The position numbers were made by a program, and so were the translations under genes. This document shows positions 13,820 to 20,079 of a DNA stretch of 21,365 bases, piece after piece. Location: NCBI GenBank assembly GCA_937872275.1, contig CALMSE010000119.1, positions 1-21,365 on the forward strand, in the 5' to 3' direction. The first letter of the stretch is position 1. Each line of letters opens with the position of its first letter. The notes below the pieces were generated by a model. It made no database searches, was not told where the DNA came from, and worked only from the letters and a program-made list of their open reading frames with translations. The DNA is from an uncultured Leucobacter sp. (GTDB taxonomy: Bacteria; Actinomycetota; Actinomycetes; Actinomycetales; Microbacteriaceae).

Positions 13820-13922
13820 CCCGAGCCTGGTGGCGCTATCGTGCGGCCAGAGGCGGTCGTCGTGCGGCGGGAGGAGGCAGGAGCGCCGATCCGCCTTCGC
13901 GAAGTTCGATACCCTCGAATGC

Positions 13923-14471
13923 GTGAGTGAGGTTTCAGGGCGCACGGCGCTCTTGCGCGCGACGGTCGTGATCGTCGCGAACGGCGGCTTGCGCGCGCTC
14001 ACCTACCGCGCCGTCGCGGCCGAGGCCGGCGTCTCGCACGGGCTCGTGCGCCACCACTTCGGCACGCGCGATCAGCTCATCGCCGACGCGATGGACTTCG
14101 CCATCGACGAGAGCCTGCGCGGCACGAACATGCTGAACGGCGGATCGAGCCCGGCCGACTTCGCCGCGGGCATCGAGTCGCTCGCCGATCGCGAGGGCGA
14201 CATCCAGGCCTTCCAGTACGAGCTGCTGCTCGAGGCCCGCCGACGGCCCGAGCTGCGCGCGCACGCCGAGCGCCACTACCGCGCGTACCGCGACGCGATC
14301 CTGCAGCAGCTGCGGCGACTGGGAGTGGAGCGCGCCGAGGAGGAGGGCCTCGCCGATCTCATCTGGTTCGCCCTCGACGCGATCGTGTTCAAGCAGCTCG
14401 TGGTGCCCGGCGACGTGGGGCCGGCGCTGGCGCGCATCCGCGCGCTCGTGGAGGCCGCCGCGCGGCCCTGA
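13923..14471 (+). CDS. TetR-family transcriptional regulator
   Basis: This 182-residue protein has an N-terminal TetR helix-turn-helix at about 27-50 (LTYRAVAAEAGVSHGLVRHHF, then GTRDQLI) and a helical C-terminal domain. GTG at 13923 is preferred because it gives the normal short arm before the first helix. An in-frame ATG at 13830 would add 31 atypical residues. No ribosome-binding site precedes this GTG, but TACCCT lies at 13910-13915, seven bases before it, so a leaderless transcript is plausible. It lies 100 bases upstream of the amine-oxidase-like operon, whose promoter holds a palindromic site, so local repression of that operon is likely. It could also end the preceding SDR operon by read-through. 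Confidence 0.88.
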   Translation: MSEVSGRTALLRATVVIVANGGLRALTYRAVAAEAGVSHGLVRHHFGTRDQLIADAMDFAIDESLRGTNMLNGGSSPADFAAGIESLADREGDIQAFQYELLLEARRRPELRAHAERHYRAYRDAILQQLRRLGVERAEEEGLADLIWFALDAIVFKQLVVPGDVGPALARIRALVEAAARP

Positions 14472-14513
14472 TCCGCCCCCTCCGCCGTCCGCATCGCGAG
14501 GGTCATCTTTTCC

Positions 14514-14542
14514 TTGACTATCCAAGTGGATAGTTCTAGGCT
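14514..14542 (+). promoter_or_regulatory. Strong sigma70-type promoter of the amine-oxidation operon
   Basis: TTGACT (14514-14519) and TAGGCT (14537-14542) are exactly 17 bases apart. Transcription would begin near 14549, about 23 bases before the GTG start at 14572. The -35 and spacer are overlapped by a palindrome, so activity is probably repressible. Confidence 0.7.
14517..14534. promoter_or_regulatory. 18-bp palindromic operator ACTATCCA-AG-TGGATAGT
   Basis: Eight-base arms are perfectly complementary around a two-base centre. The site overlaps the end of the -35 and most of the spacer, so a bound dimer would block RNA polymerase. The TetR protein encoded just upstream (13923-14471) is the obvious candidate binder. 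The size suits a TetR dimer. Confidence 0.7.
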
Positions 14543-14571
14543 GGCGACACGAGCGAAGGGAGCACGCCGCC

Positions 14572-15702
14572 GTGTCCGACACCACCATCGAATTCCTCTA
14601 TCTGAACGAGCCCGACATGATCGCCGCGGGCGTCACCGACATGGCCGACTGCGTCGACACCATGAGCGAGATGCTCGTCGACTTCAAGCGCGGCGACTAC
14701 CGCATGGCCGGCGTCGAGAACGACCTGCACGGCGCCCAGATCTACTTCCCCCAGGAGTCGCCCTTCGCCGGCATGCCGCTCGACGGACCCGACCGCCGCT
14801 TCATGGCGATGCCCGCCTACCTCGGCGGCAGCTTCCAGATGGCGGGCTGCAAGTGGTACGGCTCGAACGTCGAGAACCGCAAGATCGGGCTGCCCCGCTC
14901 CATCCTCATGTTCACGCTCAACGACAAGGACACGGGCGCGCCCCTCGCCCACATGTCGGCCAACCTGCTGAGCGCCTACCGCACGGGGGCCATCCCAGGT
15001 GTCGGCGCCCGCCACCTCGCCCGCGAGGACGCGAGAGTCGTCGGCATCGCGGGCCCCGGCCCCATGAACCGCACCTCGCTCGAGGGGCTCATCGCCGCGC
15101 GCCCCGGCATCGACACCATCAAGGTGTTCGGCCGCAGTCAGGGCGGCGTCGACAAGTTCATCGCCTGGGCGCGCGAGACGTTCCCGCAGCTGCGGACCAT
15201 CGAGCAGGTCGACTCGCTGCAGGCGGCCACCGAGGGCTCCGACATCGTGAGCATCGCGATCCCCAGCCCCTCGGGCAGCGAGCACTACCCCTCCATCGCC
15301 GACGAGTGGGTGAAGCCCGGCGCGCTCATCATCTGCTCGGCGCACCTCGCACTCGAGGAGAGCCTGGTGCGGCGCGCCCGCCACGTCGCCGACGCGAGGA
15401 GCATCTACGAGGCCTGGGCCGCGGAGATCCCGGGCCTCGCCCACGAGGTGGTGGGCATCTGGGGCATGCACCTCGTCGACCGCGTGCGCGACGGCCGCAT
15501 GACCGCCGAGCAGTTCGAGGACCTCGGCGAGATCATCGAGGGCGACACCCCCGGCCGCACGAGCGATGACGAGGTGTTCGTCTATTCGGTGGGCGGCATG
15601 CCCGTCGAAGACGTGGCCTGGGCGACGAAGGTGTACCGCAACGCGCTCGAACGCGGCATCGGCACCAAGCTGAAGCTGTGGGACGAGCCGGCGCTCGCGT
15701 AG
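14572..15702 (+). CDS. Ornithine cyclodeaminase/mu-crystallin family protein (annotated in relatives as tyramine oxidase subunit B)
   Basis: This 376-residue protein has the ornithine cyclodeaminase/mu-crystallin fold: an N-terminal substrate region with FQMAGCKWYGSNVENRKIGL (88-107), the hallmark ANLLSAYRTGAIPGVGARHL (130-149), and a central dinucleotide-binding domain beginning ARVVGIAGPGPMNRTSLE. The glycine motif is GPGPMN rather than the common GxGxQA, a real departure. It matches a subgroup that I recall being annotated as tyramine oxidase subunit B next to sarcosine-oxidase-like genes, as here; that name has limited biochemical support, and an imine/ketimine reductase or amine dehydrogenase role is possible. 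The start is GTG at 14572, with AAGGGAG nine bases upstream. It is the first gene of a two-gene operon with the flavin oxidase. Confidence 0.85.
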   Translation: MSDTTIEFLYLNEPDMIAAGVTDMADCVDTMSEMLVDFKRGDYRMAGVENDLHGAQIYFPQESPFAGMPLDGPDRRFMAMPAYLGGSFQMAGCKWYGSNVENRKIGLPRSILMFTLNDKDTGAPLAHMSANLLSAYRTGAIPGVGARHLAREDARVVGIAGPGPMNRTSLEGLIAARPGIDTIKVFGRSQGGVDKFIAWARETFPQLRTIEQVDSLQAATEGSDIVSIAIPSPSGSEHYPSIADEWVKPGALIICSAHLALEESLVRRARHVADARSIYEAWAAEIPGLAHEVVGIWGMHLVDRVRDGRMTAEQFEDLGEIIEGDTPGRTSDDEVFVYSVGGMPVEDVAWATKVYRNALERGIGTKLKLWDEPALA

Positions 15703-15758
15703 ACGCCTCCCGCCCCTGACGAACTGACGAGAGCTTCCGGAGAACGGAGAGGATTCGA

Positions 15759-16925
15759 ATGGACCTGCAGAAGACCGATGTGCTGGTGATCGGTGCCGGA
15801 GCCGTGGGCTCGATGGCGCTGTGGCAGCTGTCGAAGCGCGAGGGACTCGACGTCGTCGGCATCGAGCAGTACGGCCGGGTGCACTCGCACGGCTCGTACG
15901 CCGGCGAGACCCGCGTGTTCCGCACCGCCGTGCACGAGGGCGGCACCTACGTGCGCATGATCCAACGCTCGCGCGACCTCTGGCGCGAGCTCGAGGCCGA
16001 GTCGGGCCGCGACATCTACTCCGAGGTCGGCTGCCTGTCGATCGCGCCCGAGGGCTTCCCCGATCTCGAGGTCGCGATGGGCACGGTGCGCGAGTTCGGC
16101 ATCCCGCATCGGGTGCTCTCGACCGAGGAGCTCCGCGCGGAGTACCCGCAGCACATCGTGCGGGACGGCGACATCGCCCTGCTCGACGAGCACGGCGGCG
16201 GGCTGCGCCCGGAGGTCGCCGTGATGAGCGCGCTCGACCTCGCCGAGGCGAACGGCGCGCGGCTCTTCTTCAACACCCCCGTCATCGACATCGAGGAGCG
16301 CCCCGAGGGCGTCGTCGTGCGCACCCCGCAGGGCGCCTGGCTCGCGGGCACCGTGGTGATCGCCTCCGGCTCCTGGTCCACCCGTCTGCGCCCCGAGCTC
16401 AAGGAGCTGCTGCGCCTGCAGGTGCTCGGGCTCACCTGGTTCATGCCGAAGAACCCCGAGGCGTTCGTGCCCGCGAGGTTCCCGGCGTTCCTGCGCGACG
16501 CGGGATCCGTGCACTTCTTCGGCGCGCCCAGCTTCGACGGCTACGCGTTCAAGGCCTGCGGCAACCCCGAGTGGCCGGTCTTCCGCGACGTCGCCGAGGT
16601 GCCCACCCATCACACCCGCGCCGAGCTCATCAAGATCGGCCAGCTCGCCGCCGAGCTCTTCGACGGGGTGAACCCCGAGCCGGTGCGAGAGAGCGTGCAC
16701 CACTGCGCCTACACCCCCGACCGCCTGCCCGTGGTCGACCGCACGGATCGCGTCGTCACGATCGCCGGCCTCTCGGGCCACGGCTTCAAGTTCTCGCCCC
16801 AGCTCGGCGAGTGGGCCGCGCAGCTCGTGACGGGCGAGGAGAACACGGTGGATCCGCGCTTCGCGCTCGCCGAGCACATGAAGCGGTTCGCCGTCACCGG
16901 GCCGTACACGGGCGGCGGGCACTAA
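15759..16925 (+). CDS. FAD-dependent amine oxidase, sarcosine oxidase/N-methyltryptophan oxidase family
   Basis: This is a 388-residue flavoenzyme that should oxidise a primary or N-methyl amine to an imine, reducing O2 to hydrogen peroxide. It has the FAD-binding motif VIGAGAVG (10-17), HSHGSYAGETRVFR (42-55) matching the family's flavin-contact segment, Lys265 in the position of the oxygen-activating lysine of monomeric sarcosine oxidase, and SGHGFKFSPQLGE near the end. Cys316 in HHCAYTPDRLPVVD aligns with the cysteine that binds FAD covalently in that enzyme, although the loop is two residues shorter. The ATG at 15759 has GGAGAGG upstream. It follows the cyclodeaminase-like gene by 56 bases, so both enzymes probably act on the same amine. 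Confidence 0.9.
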   Translation: MDLQKTDVLVIGAGAVGSMALWQLSKREGLDVVGIEQYGRVHSHGSYAGETRVFRTAVHEGGTYVRMIQRSRDLWRELEAESGRDIYSEVGCLSIAPEGFPDLEVAMGTVREFGIPHRVLSTEELRAEYPQHIVRDGDIALLDEHGGGLRPEVAVMSALDLAEANGARLFFNTPVIDIEERPEGVVVRTPQGAWLAGTVVIASGSWSTRLRPELKELLRLQVLGLTWFMPKNPEAFVPARFPAFLRDAGSVHFFGAPSFDGYAFKACGNPEWPVFRDVAEVPTHHTRAELIKIGQLAAELFDGVNPEPVRESVHHCAYTPDRLPVVDRTDRVVTIAGLSGHGFKFSPQLGEWAAQLVTGEENTVDPRFALAEHMKRFAVTGPYTGGGH

Positions 16926-16943
16926 CGGCTTCCGGGCCGCGTT
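16924..16943. terminator. Weak hairpin between convergent genes
   Basis: AACGGC (16924-16929) can pair with GCCG-(cg)-TT (16936-16943) over a six-base loop, in the 25-base gap between the amine oxidase stop and the end of the minus-strand lipoprotein gene. The stem is short and lacks a T-run; it is listed only because no better terminator is visible. Confidence 0.2.
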
Positions 16944-16950
16944 CGGACGG

Positions 16951-18399
16951 TCAGCGCTGCGGGGGCTGGCCACCGCCCTGACCGCCGGGCATTCCGCCCC
17001 CGCCCCCGGGCATCCCGCCGCCCGGACCCATGCCCGTGGCCATGGACTCGTCCCAGGCGGCGCCGTTCGCCACCACCGTGCCCTCGGCGACCGAGACCGC
17101 GCCGTTCGCGTCGAGCGGCCCGTCGCCGCCGTTCGCCGCGCTCGTGATCGTGACCGAGCCGCCGCTGATGGCGATCGATCCGTTCGAGTCGAGTCCGTCG
17201 AAGCCCGCGCGCACCGTGACCGTGCCCCCCGAGATCTCGAGGCGCTCGCCGGTGTCGGCCTCCCGATCGGCGACCCCCGTGAACTCGGTGCCGGCGATGC
17301 GCGCCTGCAGCTCCGCGTTGCCCGAGGCGTTGATGCCGTCGTCGGAGGCGGTGACGTCGATCGTGCCGCCGCCGATGCCGATGTTCGCGGCCTCGACGCC
17401 CTCGGTGGAGGCGGTCACGGTGACGCTCGGCGCCGGGGTGTCAGCGATCTCTCCGATCGAGACGACGACCTCGGCCTTCACCCCGTCGTCGACCACCTCC
17501 GCGGTGACGGTGCCGCCCGCGATGACCGTGTCGGTGAACGCCTGCAGCCCGTCGTCGCCGGCCTCGATGCCGATCGAACCGCCGCTCACGTAGATGTAGC
17601 CGCGCGTCCAGTCGATCTCTTCGCCGAGCTCCTTCCCGTCGTCGCCGTCGCTCTTCAGGCCGTCGCCACCCGTCGCGGTGAGTTCGAGGGTGCCGCCCTC
17701 GACCGCGAGCGCATCCTTGCCGCGCAGCGCGTCGTCCGCCGCGACCACGGTGAGCGCGCCGCCGAGGATCACGAGGTCGTCCTTCGAGACGATGCCGTCG
17801 TTGCCGTTGCCGGTCACCGCCAGCGACCCGGTGCCCGAGATCGTGAGGTCGGTGTCGGCCCAGATCGCGGCATTCGCCTCGGCCTCCTCCGCGTACGAGG
17901 CGGCATCGCTCACGGTGTTCCGCGAGCCGTCGGCGAGGTGGATCGCCACGTCGTCGGCGGTCCGCACCTCGATGGCGGCACCGGCAGCGTTCGAGATGTC
18001 GGCCCCGTCGAGGATGAGCACGACGAGCGCGTCGTCGGGGGCCGCGACGACGACCTGCCCCTGCAGTGCACCGCTCAGCCGGTACACGCCCGCCTCGGAG
18101 ATCGTGACCGTGGAGCCGTCGGAGGAGACCCCGGCGGCGGCCTGCGCGCCGGATCCCGTCAGCGTCACGTCGACCGCGTCGGATTCGGACCACTCGTCCT
18201 CGTTCACCACGGTGTAGTCGGCGTTCTCGGCCATGACCGCTGTCGGCGACAGGTCCGAGTCCAGCGCGTCGGCGGCCTGCAGCGTCGGCTCGGTCGCCTC
18301 GGACGCGTTCGAGGCGACGCTCGCCGAGGTGGCCGTGCAGCCCGCGAGCAGCAGGCCCGAGGCGATCAGGGCGGTGGTGAGCAGGATGGGGCGTTTCAT
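16951..18399 (-). CDS. Carbohydrate-binding-domain lipoprotein (Cthe_2159-like beta-helix)
   Basis: This is a 482-residue exported lipoprotein. A signal segment ends in LLLAGC with Cys21 as the expected lipidated residue. The mature part consists of repeated short strands with recurring GGT, DDGL/DDGI and ISGG motifs (for example GNDGIVSKDDLVI, ASDDGINASGNAEL, ISGGSVTITSAANGGDGPLD), the pattern of right-handed beta-helix proteins related to the polysaccharide-binding Cthe_2159. The aspartate-rich turns are likely calcium sites. The last 33 residues are a Gly/Pro/Met-rich tail. The ATG at 18399 overlaps the upstream VTC gene stop as ATGA. It is the last gene of the operon and probably sits on the cell surface; binding to a polysaccharide is inferred from family only. 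Confidence 0.85.
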   Translation of the reverse strand: MKRPILLTTALIASGLLLAGCTATSASVASNASEATEPTLQAADALDSDLSPTAVMAENADYTVVNEDEWSESDAVDVTLTGSGAQAAAGVSSDGSTVTISEAGVYRLSGALQGQVVVAAPDDALVVLILDGADISNAAGAAIEVRTADDVAIHLADGSRNTVSDAASYAEEAEANAAIWADTDLTISGTGSLAVTGNGNDGIVSKDDLVILGGALTVVAADDALRGKDALAVEGGTLELTATGGDGLKSDGDDGKELGEEIDWTRGYIYVSGGSIGIEAGDDGLQAFTDTVIAGGTVTAEVVDDGVKAEVVVSIGEIADTPAPSVTVTASTEGVEAANIGIGGGTIDVTASDDGINASGNAELQARIAGTEFTGVADREADTGERLEISGGTVTVRAGFDGLDSNGSIAISGGSVTITSAANGGDGPLDANGAVSVAEGTVVANGAAWDESMATGMGPGGGMPGGGGGMPGGQGGGQPPQR

Positions 18400-19244
18400 G
18401 GGGTCTCTCCGTTTCGGATCTCGGTCTGGAAGGGGCCGCGCAGCACGCGCGCCCACTTGTTGCTCGGGAGCTCGGGGTGGAGCGCCGCCGTGCCGGTGCC
18501 GAACTTGCTGATGCCGGTGGGGCGGCGCCCGGCCCGCCACAGCGCACGATCGAGCGCGCTCGCGCGGCCGGCCGACTTCGACTCGACGATCGCATAGCCG
18601 GGCAGGTCCACCTCGCGGCCGTCGGGGCCGCTCCAGCGGAGCTCCGTGTCGAAGGTCGCCCGGCTGCCGCAGGGCAGCAGCAGGGTCGCCCGGCGGTATC
18701 GGCTGGTCATCGACGGGCCGAGCAGATCCACGATCGCGGCGTCGTGCCCGTGCTCGCCCAGCACCGCGCCCGCGTAGACGCGACCCGCCCGGGTGAGCCT
18801 CGTCAGGTTCACCGGCTCGTAGCCGATGCGCTGCTTGACGGTGGTGCCGCGGCCGTCCTTCGTCTTCACCTCGAGGAAGCAGCCGCCCGTGTCGACGTAG
18901 CGGCGCGTGCGCAGCTTGAAGCGGTGCCTGCGCTTCTGCGCGGTGAGCCGGTAGGCGAGGCGGTCGGGGGTGTCGAAGTAGACGGACTCGTAGCCGAAGG
19001 CCCGCAGCCCCCCGATCTGGAGCGCGCGGCTGCGGGGATCGAGCACGGCCATGGCCTCGGCCGCGAGCTCCGCGGGGAGCAGGTACTTGCGGTCGACCCG
19101 GGTGAGCAGCTCCGCCTCGCCGACCAGCTCGCCGAGCGTCACCGGCTCGAAGCGGTCCACCGGCAGTGGGCGGGGCCCGGGGGCGCGGAGCGCGGGGGCC
19201 GCGTTCGGGATGGGGCCCGTCGCCACGCCGGCCCCGGCGCTCAC
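18396..19244 (-). CDS. VTC-domain polyphosphate-polymerase-like protein
   Basis: This is a 282-residue soluble protein with a VTC domain, a triphosphate-tunnel fold known from the yeast vacuolar polyphosphate polymerase. The tunnel's basic and acidic residues are seen in LLTRVDRKYLL (47-57), YESVYFDTPD, KRRHRFKLRTRRY (104-116), FLEVKTKDGRG, KQRIGYE, and ESKS near the end. All the usual strand motifs are present, so it may be catalytic, although bacterial members of this neighbourhood are mostly uncharacterised. The start is GTG at 19244, overlapping the DUF4956 stop by four bases. An open frame further upstream is a shadow. Its partners on both sides suggest a membrane-associated process linked to the envelope rather than intracellular phosphate storage. 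Confidence 0.87.
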   Translation of the reverse strand: MSAGAGVATGPIPNAAPALRAPGPRPLPVDRFEPVTLGELVGEAELLTRVDRKYLLPAELAAEAMAVLDPRSRALQIGGLRAFGYESVYFDTPDRLAYRLTAQKRRHRFKLRTRRYVDTGGCFLEVKTKDGRGTTVKQRIGYEPVNLTRLTRAGRVYAGAVLGEHGHDAAIVDLLGPSMTSRYRRATLLLPCGSRATFDTELRWSGPDGREVDLPGYAIVESKSAGRASALDRALWRAGRRPTGISKFGTGTAALHPELPSNKWARVLRGPFQTEIRNGETP

Positions 19245-19846
19245 GACGCCACCTCCGTGCGAGCGGCCCGGCGCACCTGTCGGGGCGAGGCGCCCTGCGG
19301 GTCGAGCCGGTAGCGCACGTCGACGAGCGTCGAGTCGTTCACGAGGTCGAGCTGCTGCACGGTCAGCGAGGTGACGGTCGCGCCCAGGCGCGCCTCGAGC
19401 TCGTCGCGCAGCTCGGACTCGAGGGCGTAGGCGCGGTCGAGGCGCACCACCTGGTGGCGGCTCCGCGCGAGCAGTGAGGGGTGATCCACCGCCCACATGA
19501 CGACGAGGATGAGCGCGATGAGCGCGGCCGGCAGCAGCAGGCCGCCGGAGGGCAGCCCGCCGATGAGCCCCATCGCGAGCGCCGCGAAGTAGTAGGCGAC
19601 CTCGCGCTGCGAGATCTCCGAGGAGCGCAGCCGGATGATGCTCAGCACCCCGAAGAGGCCGAGCCCCAGGCCGAGGGCGACCTCCGCGGTGCCGAGCACC
19701 GTCGCGACGGCGAGCACCCCGACGTTGACGCCGAGGAAGGCGACGACGAGATCCCGGCGGCGGTGGCGCGGGTAGTAGATGCCGAGGGCGAGCACGAGAG
19801 CCGCGACGATGTCGACGGCGATGAGTGCGAGGCTGGTGGTGGTCAC
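19241..19846 (-). CDS. DUF4956 membrane protein
   Basis: This 201-residue protein has about four or five membrane spans in its first 121 residues (roughly 5-23, 33-51, 55-71, 84-97, 103-121), followed by a cytoplasmic C-terminal domain of about 80 residues. The signature GLFGVLSIIRLRSSEISQRE (64-83), followed by AYYFAALAMGLIGG, is diagnostic of DUF4956. The function is unknown; the family is regularly found beside VTC-domain proteins, as here, and may form the membrane part of a polymer-handling complex. The start is GTG at 19846, with AAGGAG five bases upstream inside a potential hairpin. It is the first gene of the three-gene operon. Confidence 0.87.
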   Translation of the reverse strand: MTTTSLALIAVDIVAALVLALGIYYPRHRRRDLVVAFLGVNVGVLAVATVLGTAEVALGLGLGLFGVLSIIRLRSSEISQREVAYYFAALAMGLIGGLPSGGLLLPAALIALILVVMWAVDHPSLLARSRHQVVRLDRAYALESELRDELEARLGATVTSLTVQQLDLVNDSTLVDVRYRLDPQGASPRQVRRAARTEVAS

Positions 19847-19871
19847 GGGGGCTCCTTGTTCGGGTGCCCCC
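19847..19871 (-). promoter_or_regulatory. Hairpin enclosing the ribosome-binding site of the DUF4956 gene
   Basis: In the transcript, GGGGGC... pairs with ...GCCCCC (arms 19866-19871 and 19847-19852) over a 13-base loop that contains the AAGGAG site, and the GTG start follows the stem directly. A six-pair all-GC stem here could limit translation. It could also be chance in GC-rich DNA. Confidence 0.35.
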
Positions 19872-19883
19872 AGTCCAGTCGGT

Positions 19884-19896
19884 TCGGCTATGCCGA
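19884..19896. promoter_or_regulatory. Small inverted repeat TCGGC-TAT-GCCGA upstream of DUF4956
   Basis: Perfect five-base arms around a TAT centre lie about 40 bases upstream of the DUF4956 start, next to a TAGGGT that could be a -10. No good -35 is visible. It is a possible regulator site with weak support. Confidence 0.25.
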
Positions 19897-20013
19897 CCCT
19901 ATGAAACGGCTCGAAAAGCGCCGCCAGACCGCGGCGGGCGCCGCCCGCGGTGCGCCTTGTCCGCACCTGCGCAGCTCCGCCATCCGCACGCGCCCGTCGA
20001 GGACCGCACAAAT

Positions 20014-20065
20014 GGGCGGGGCGGATCCGTCGTTCGAGTCTCTCGAACCCGGATCCGCCCCGCCT
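20014..20065 (-). terminator. Long terminator-like hairpin after the membrane protein gene
   Basis: Fifteen-base perfect arms, 20015-20029 and 20050-20064 (core GGCGGATCCG and its complement), enclose an inner six-pair stem TTCGAG/CTCGAA with a three-base loop. On the minus strand the structure begins about 15 bases after the TAG stop at 20080 and is followed by a short CATTTGTG stretch rather than a clean T-run. Intrinsic termination of the right-edge gene, insulating it from the DUF4956 operon, is the best reading. Confidence 0.65.
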
Positions 20066-20079
20066 CCTCGTGCAGGCCG

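Noticed and set aside
13820..13922. In-frame ATG at 13830 as start of the second TetR regulator
   Set aside because: It would add 31 residues with no resemblance to TetR arms and has no clear ribosome-binding site. GTG at 13923 fits the family length.
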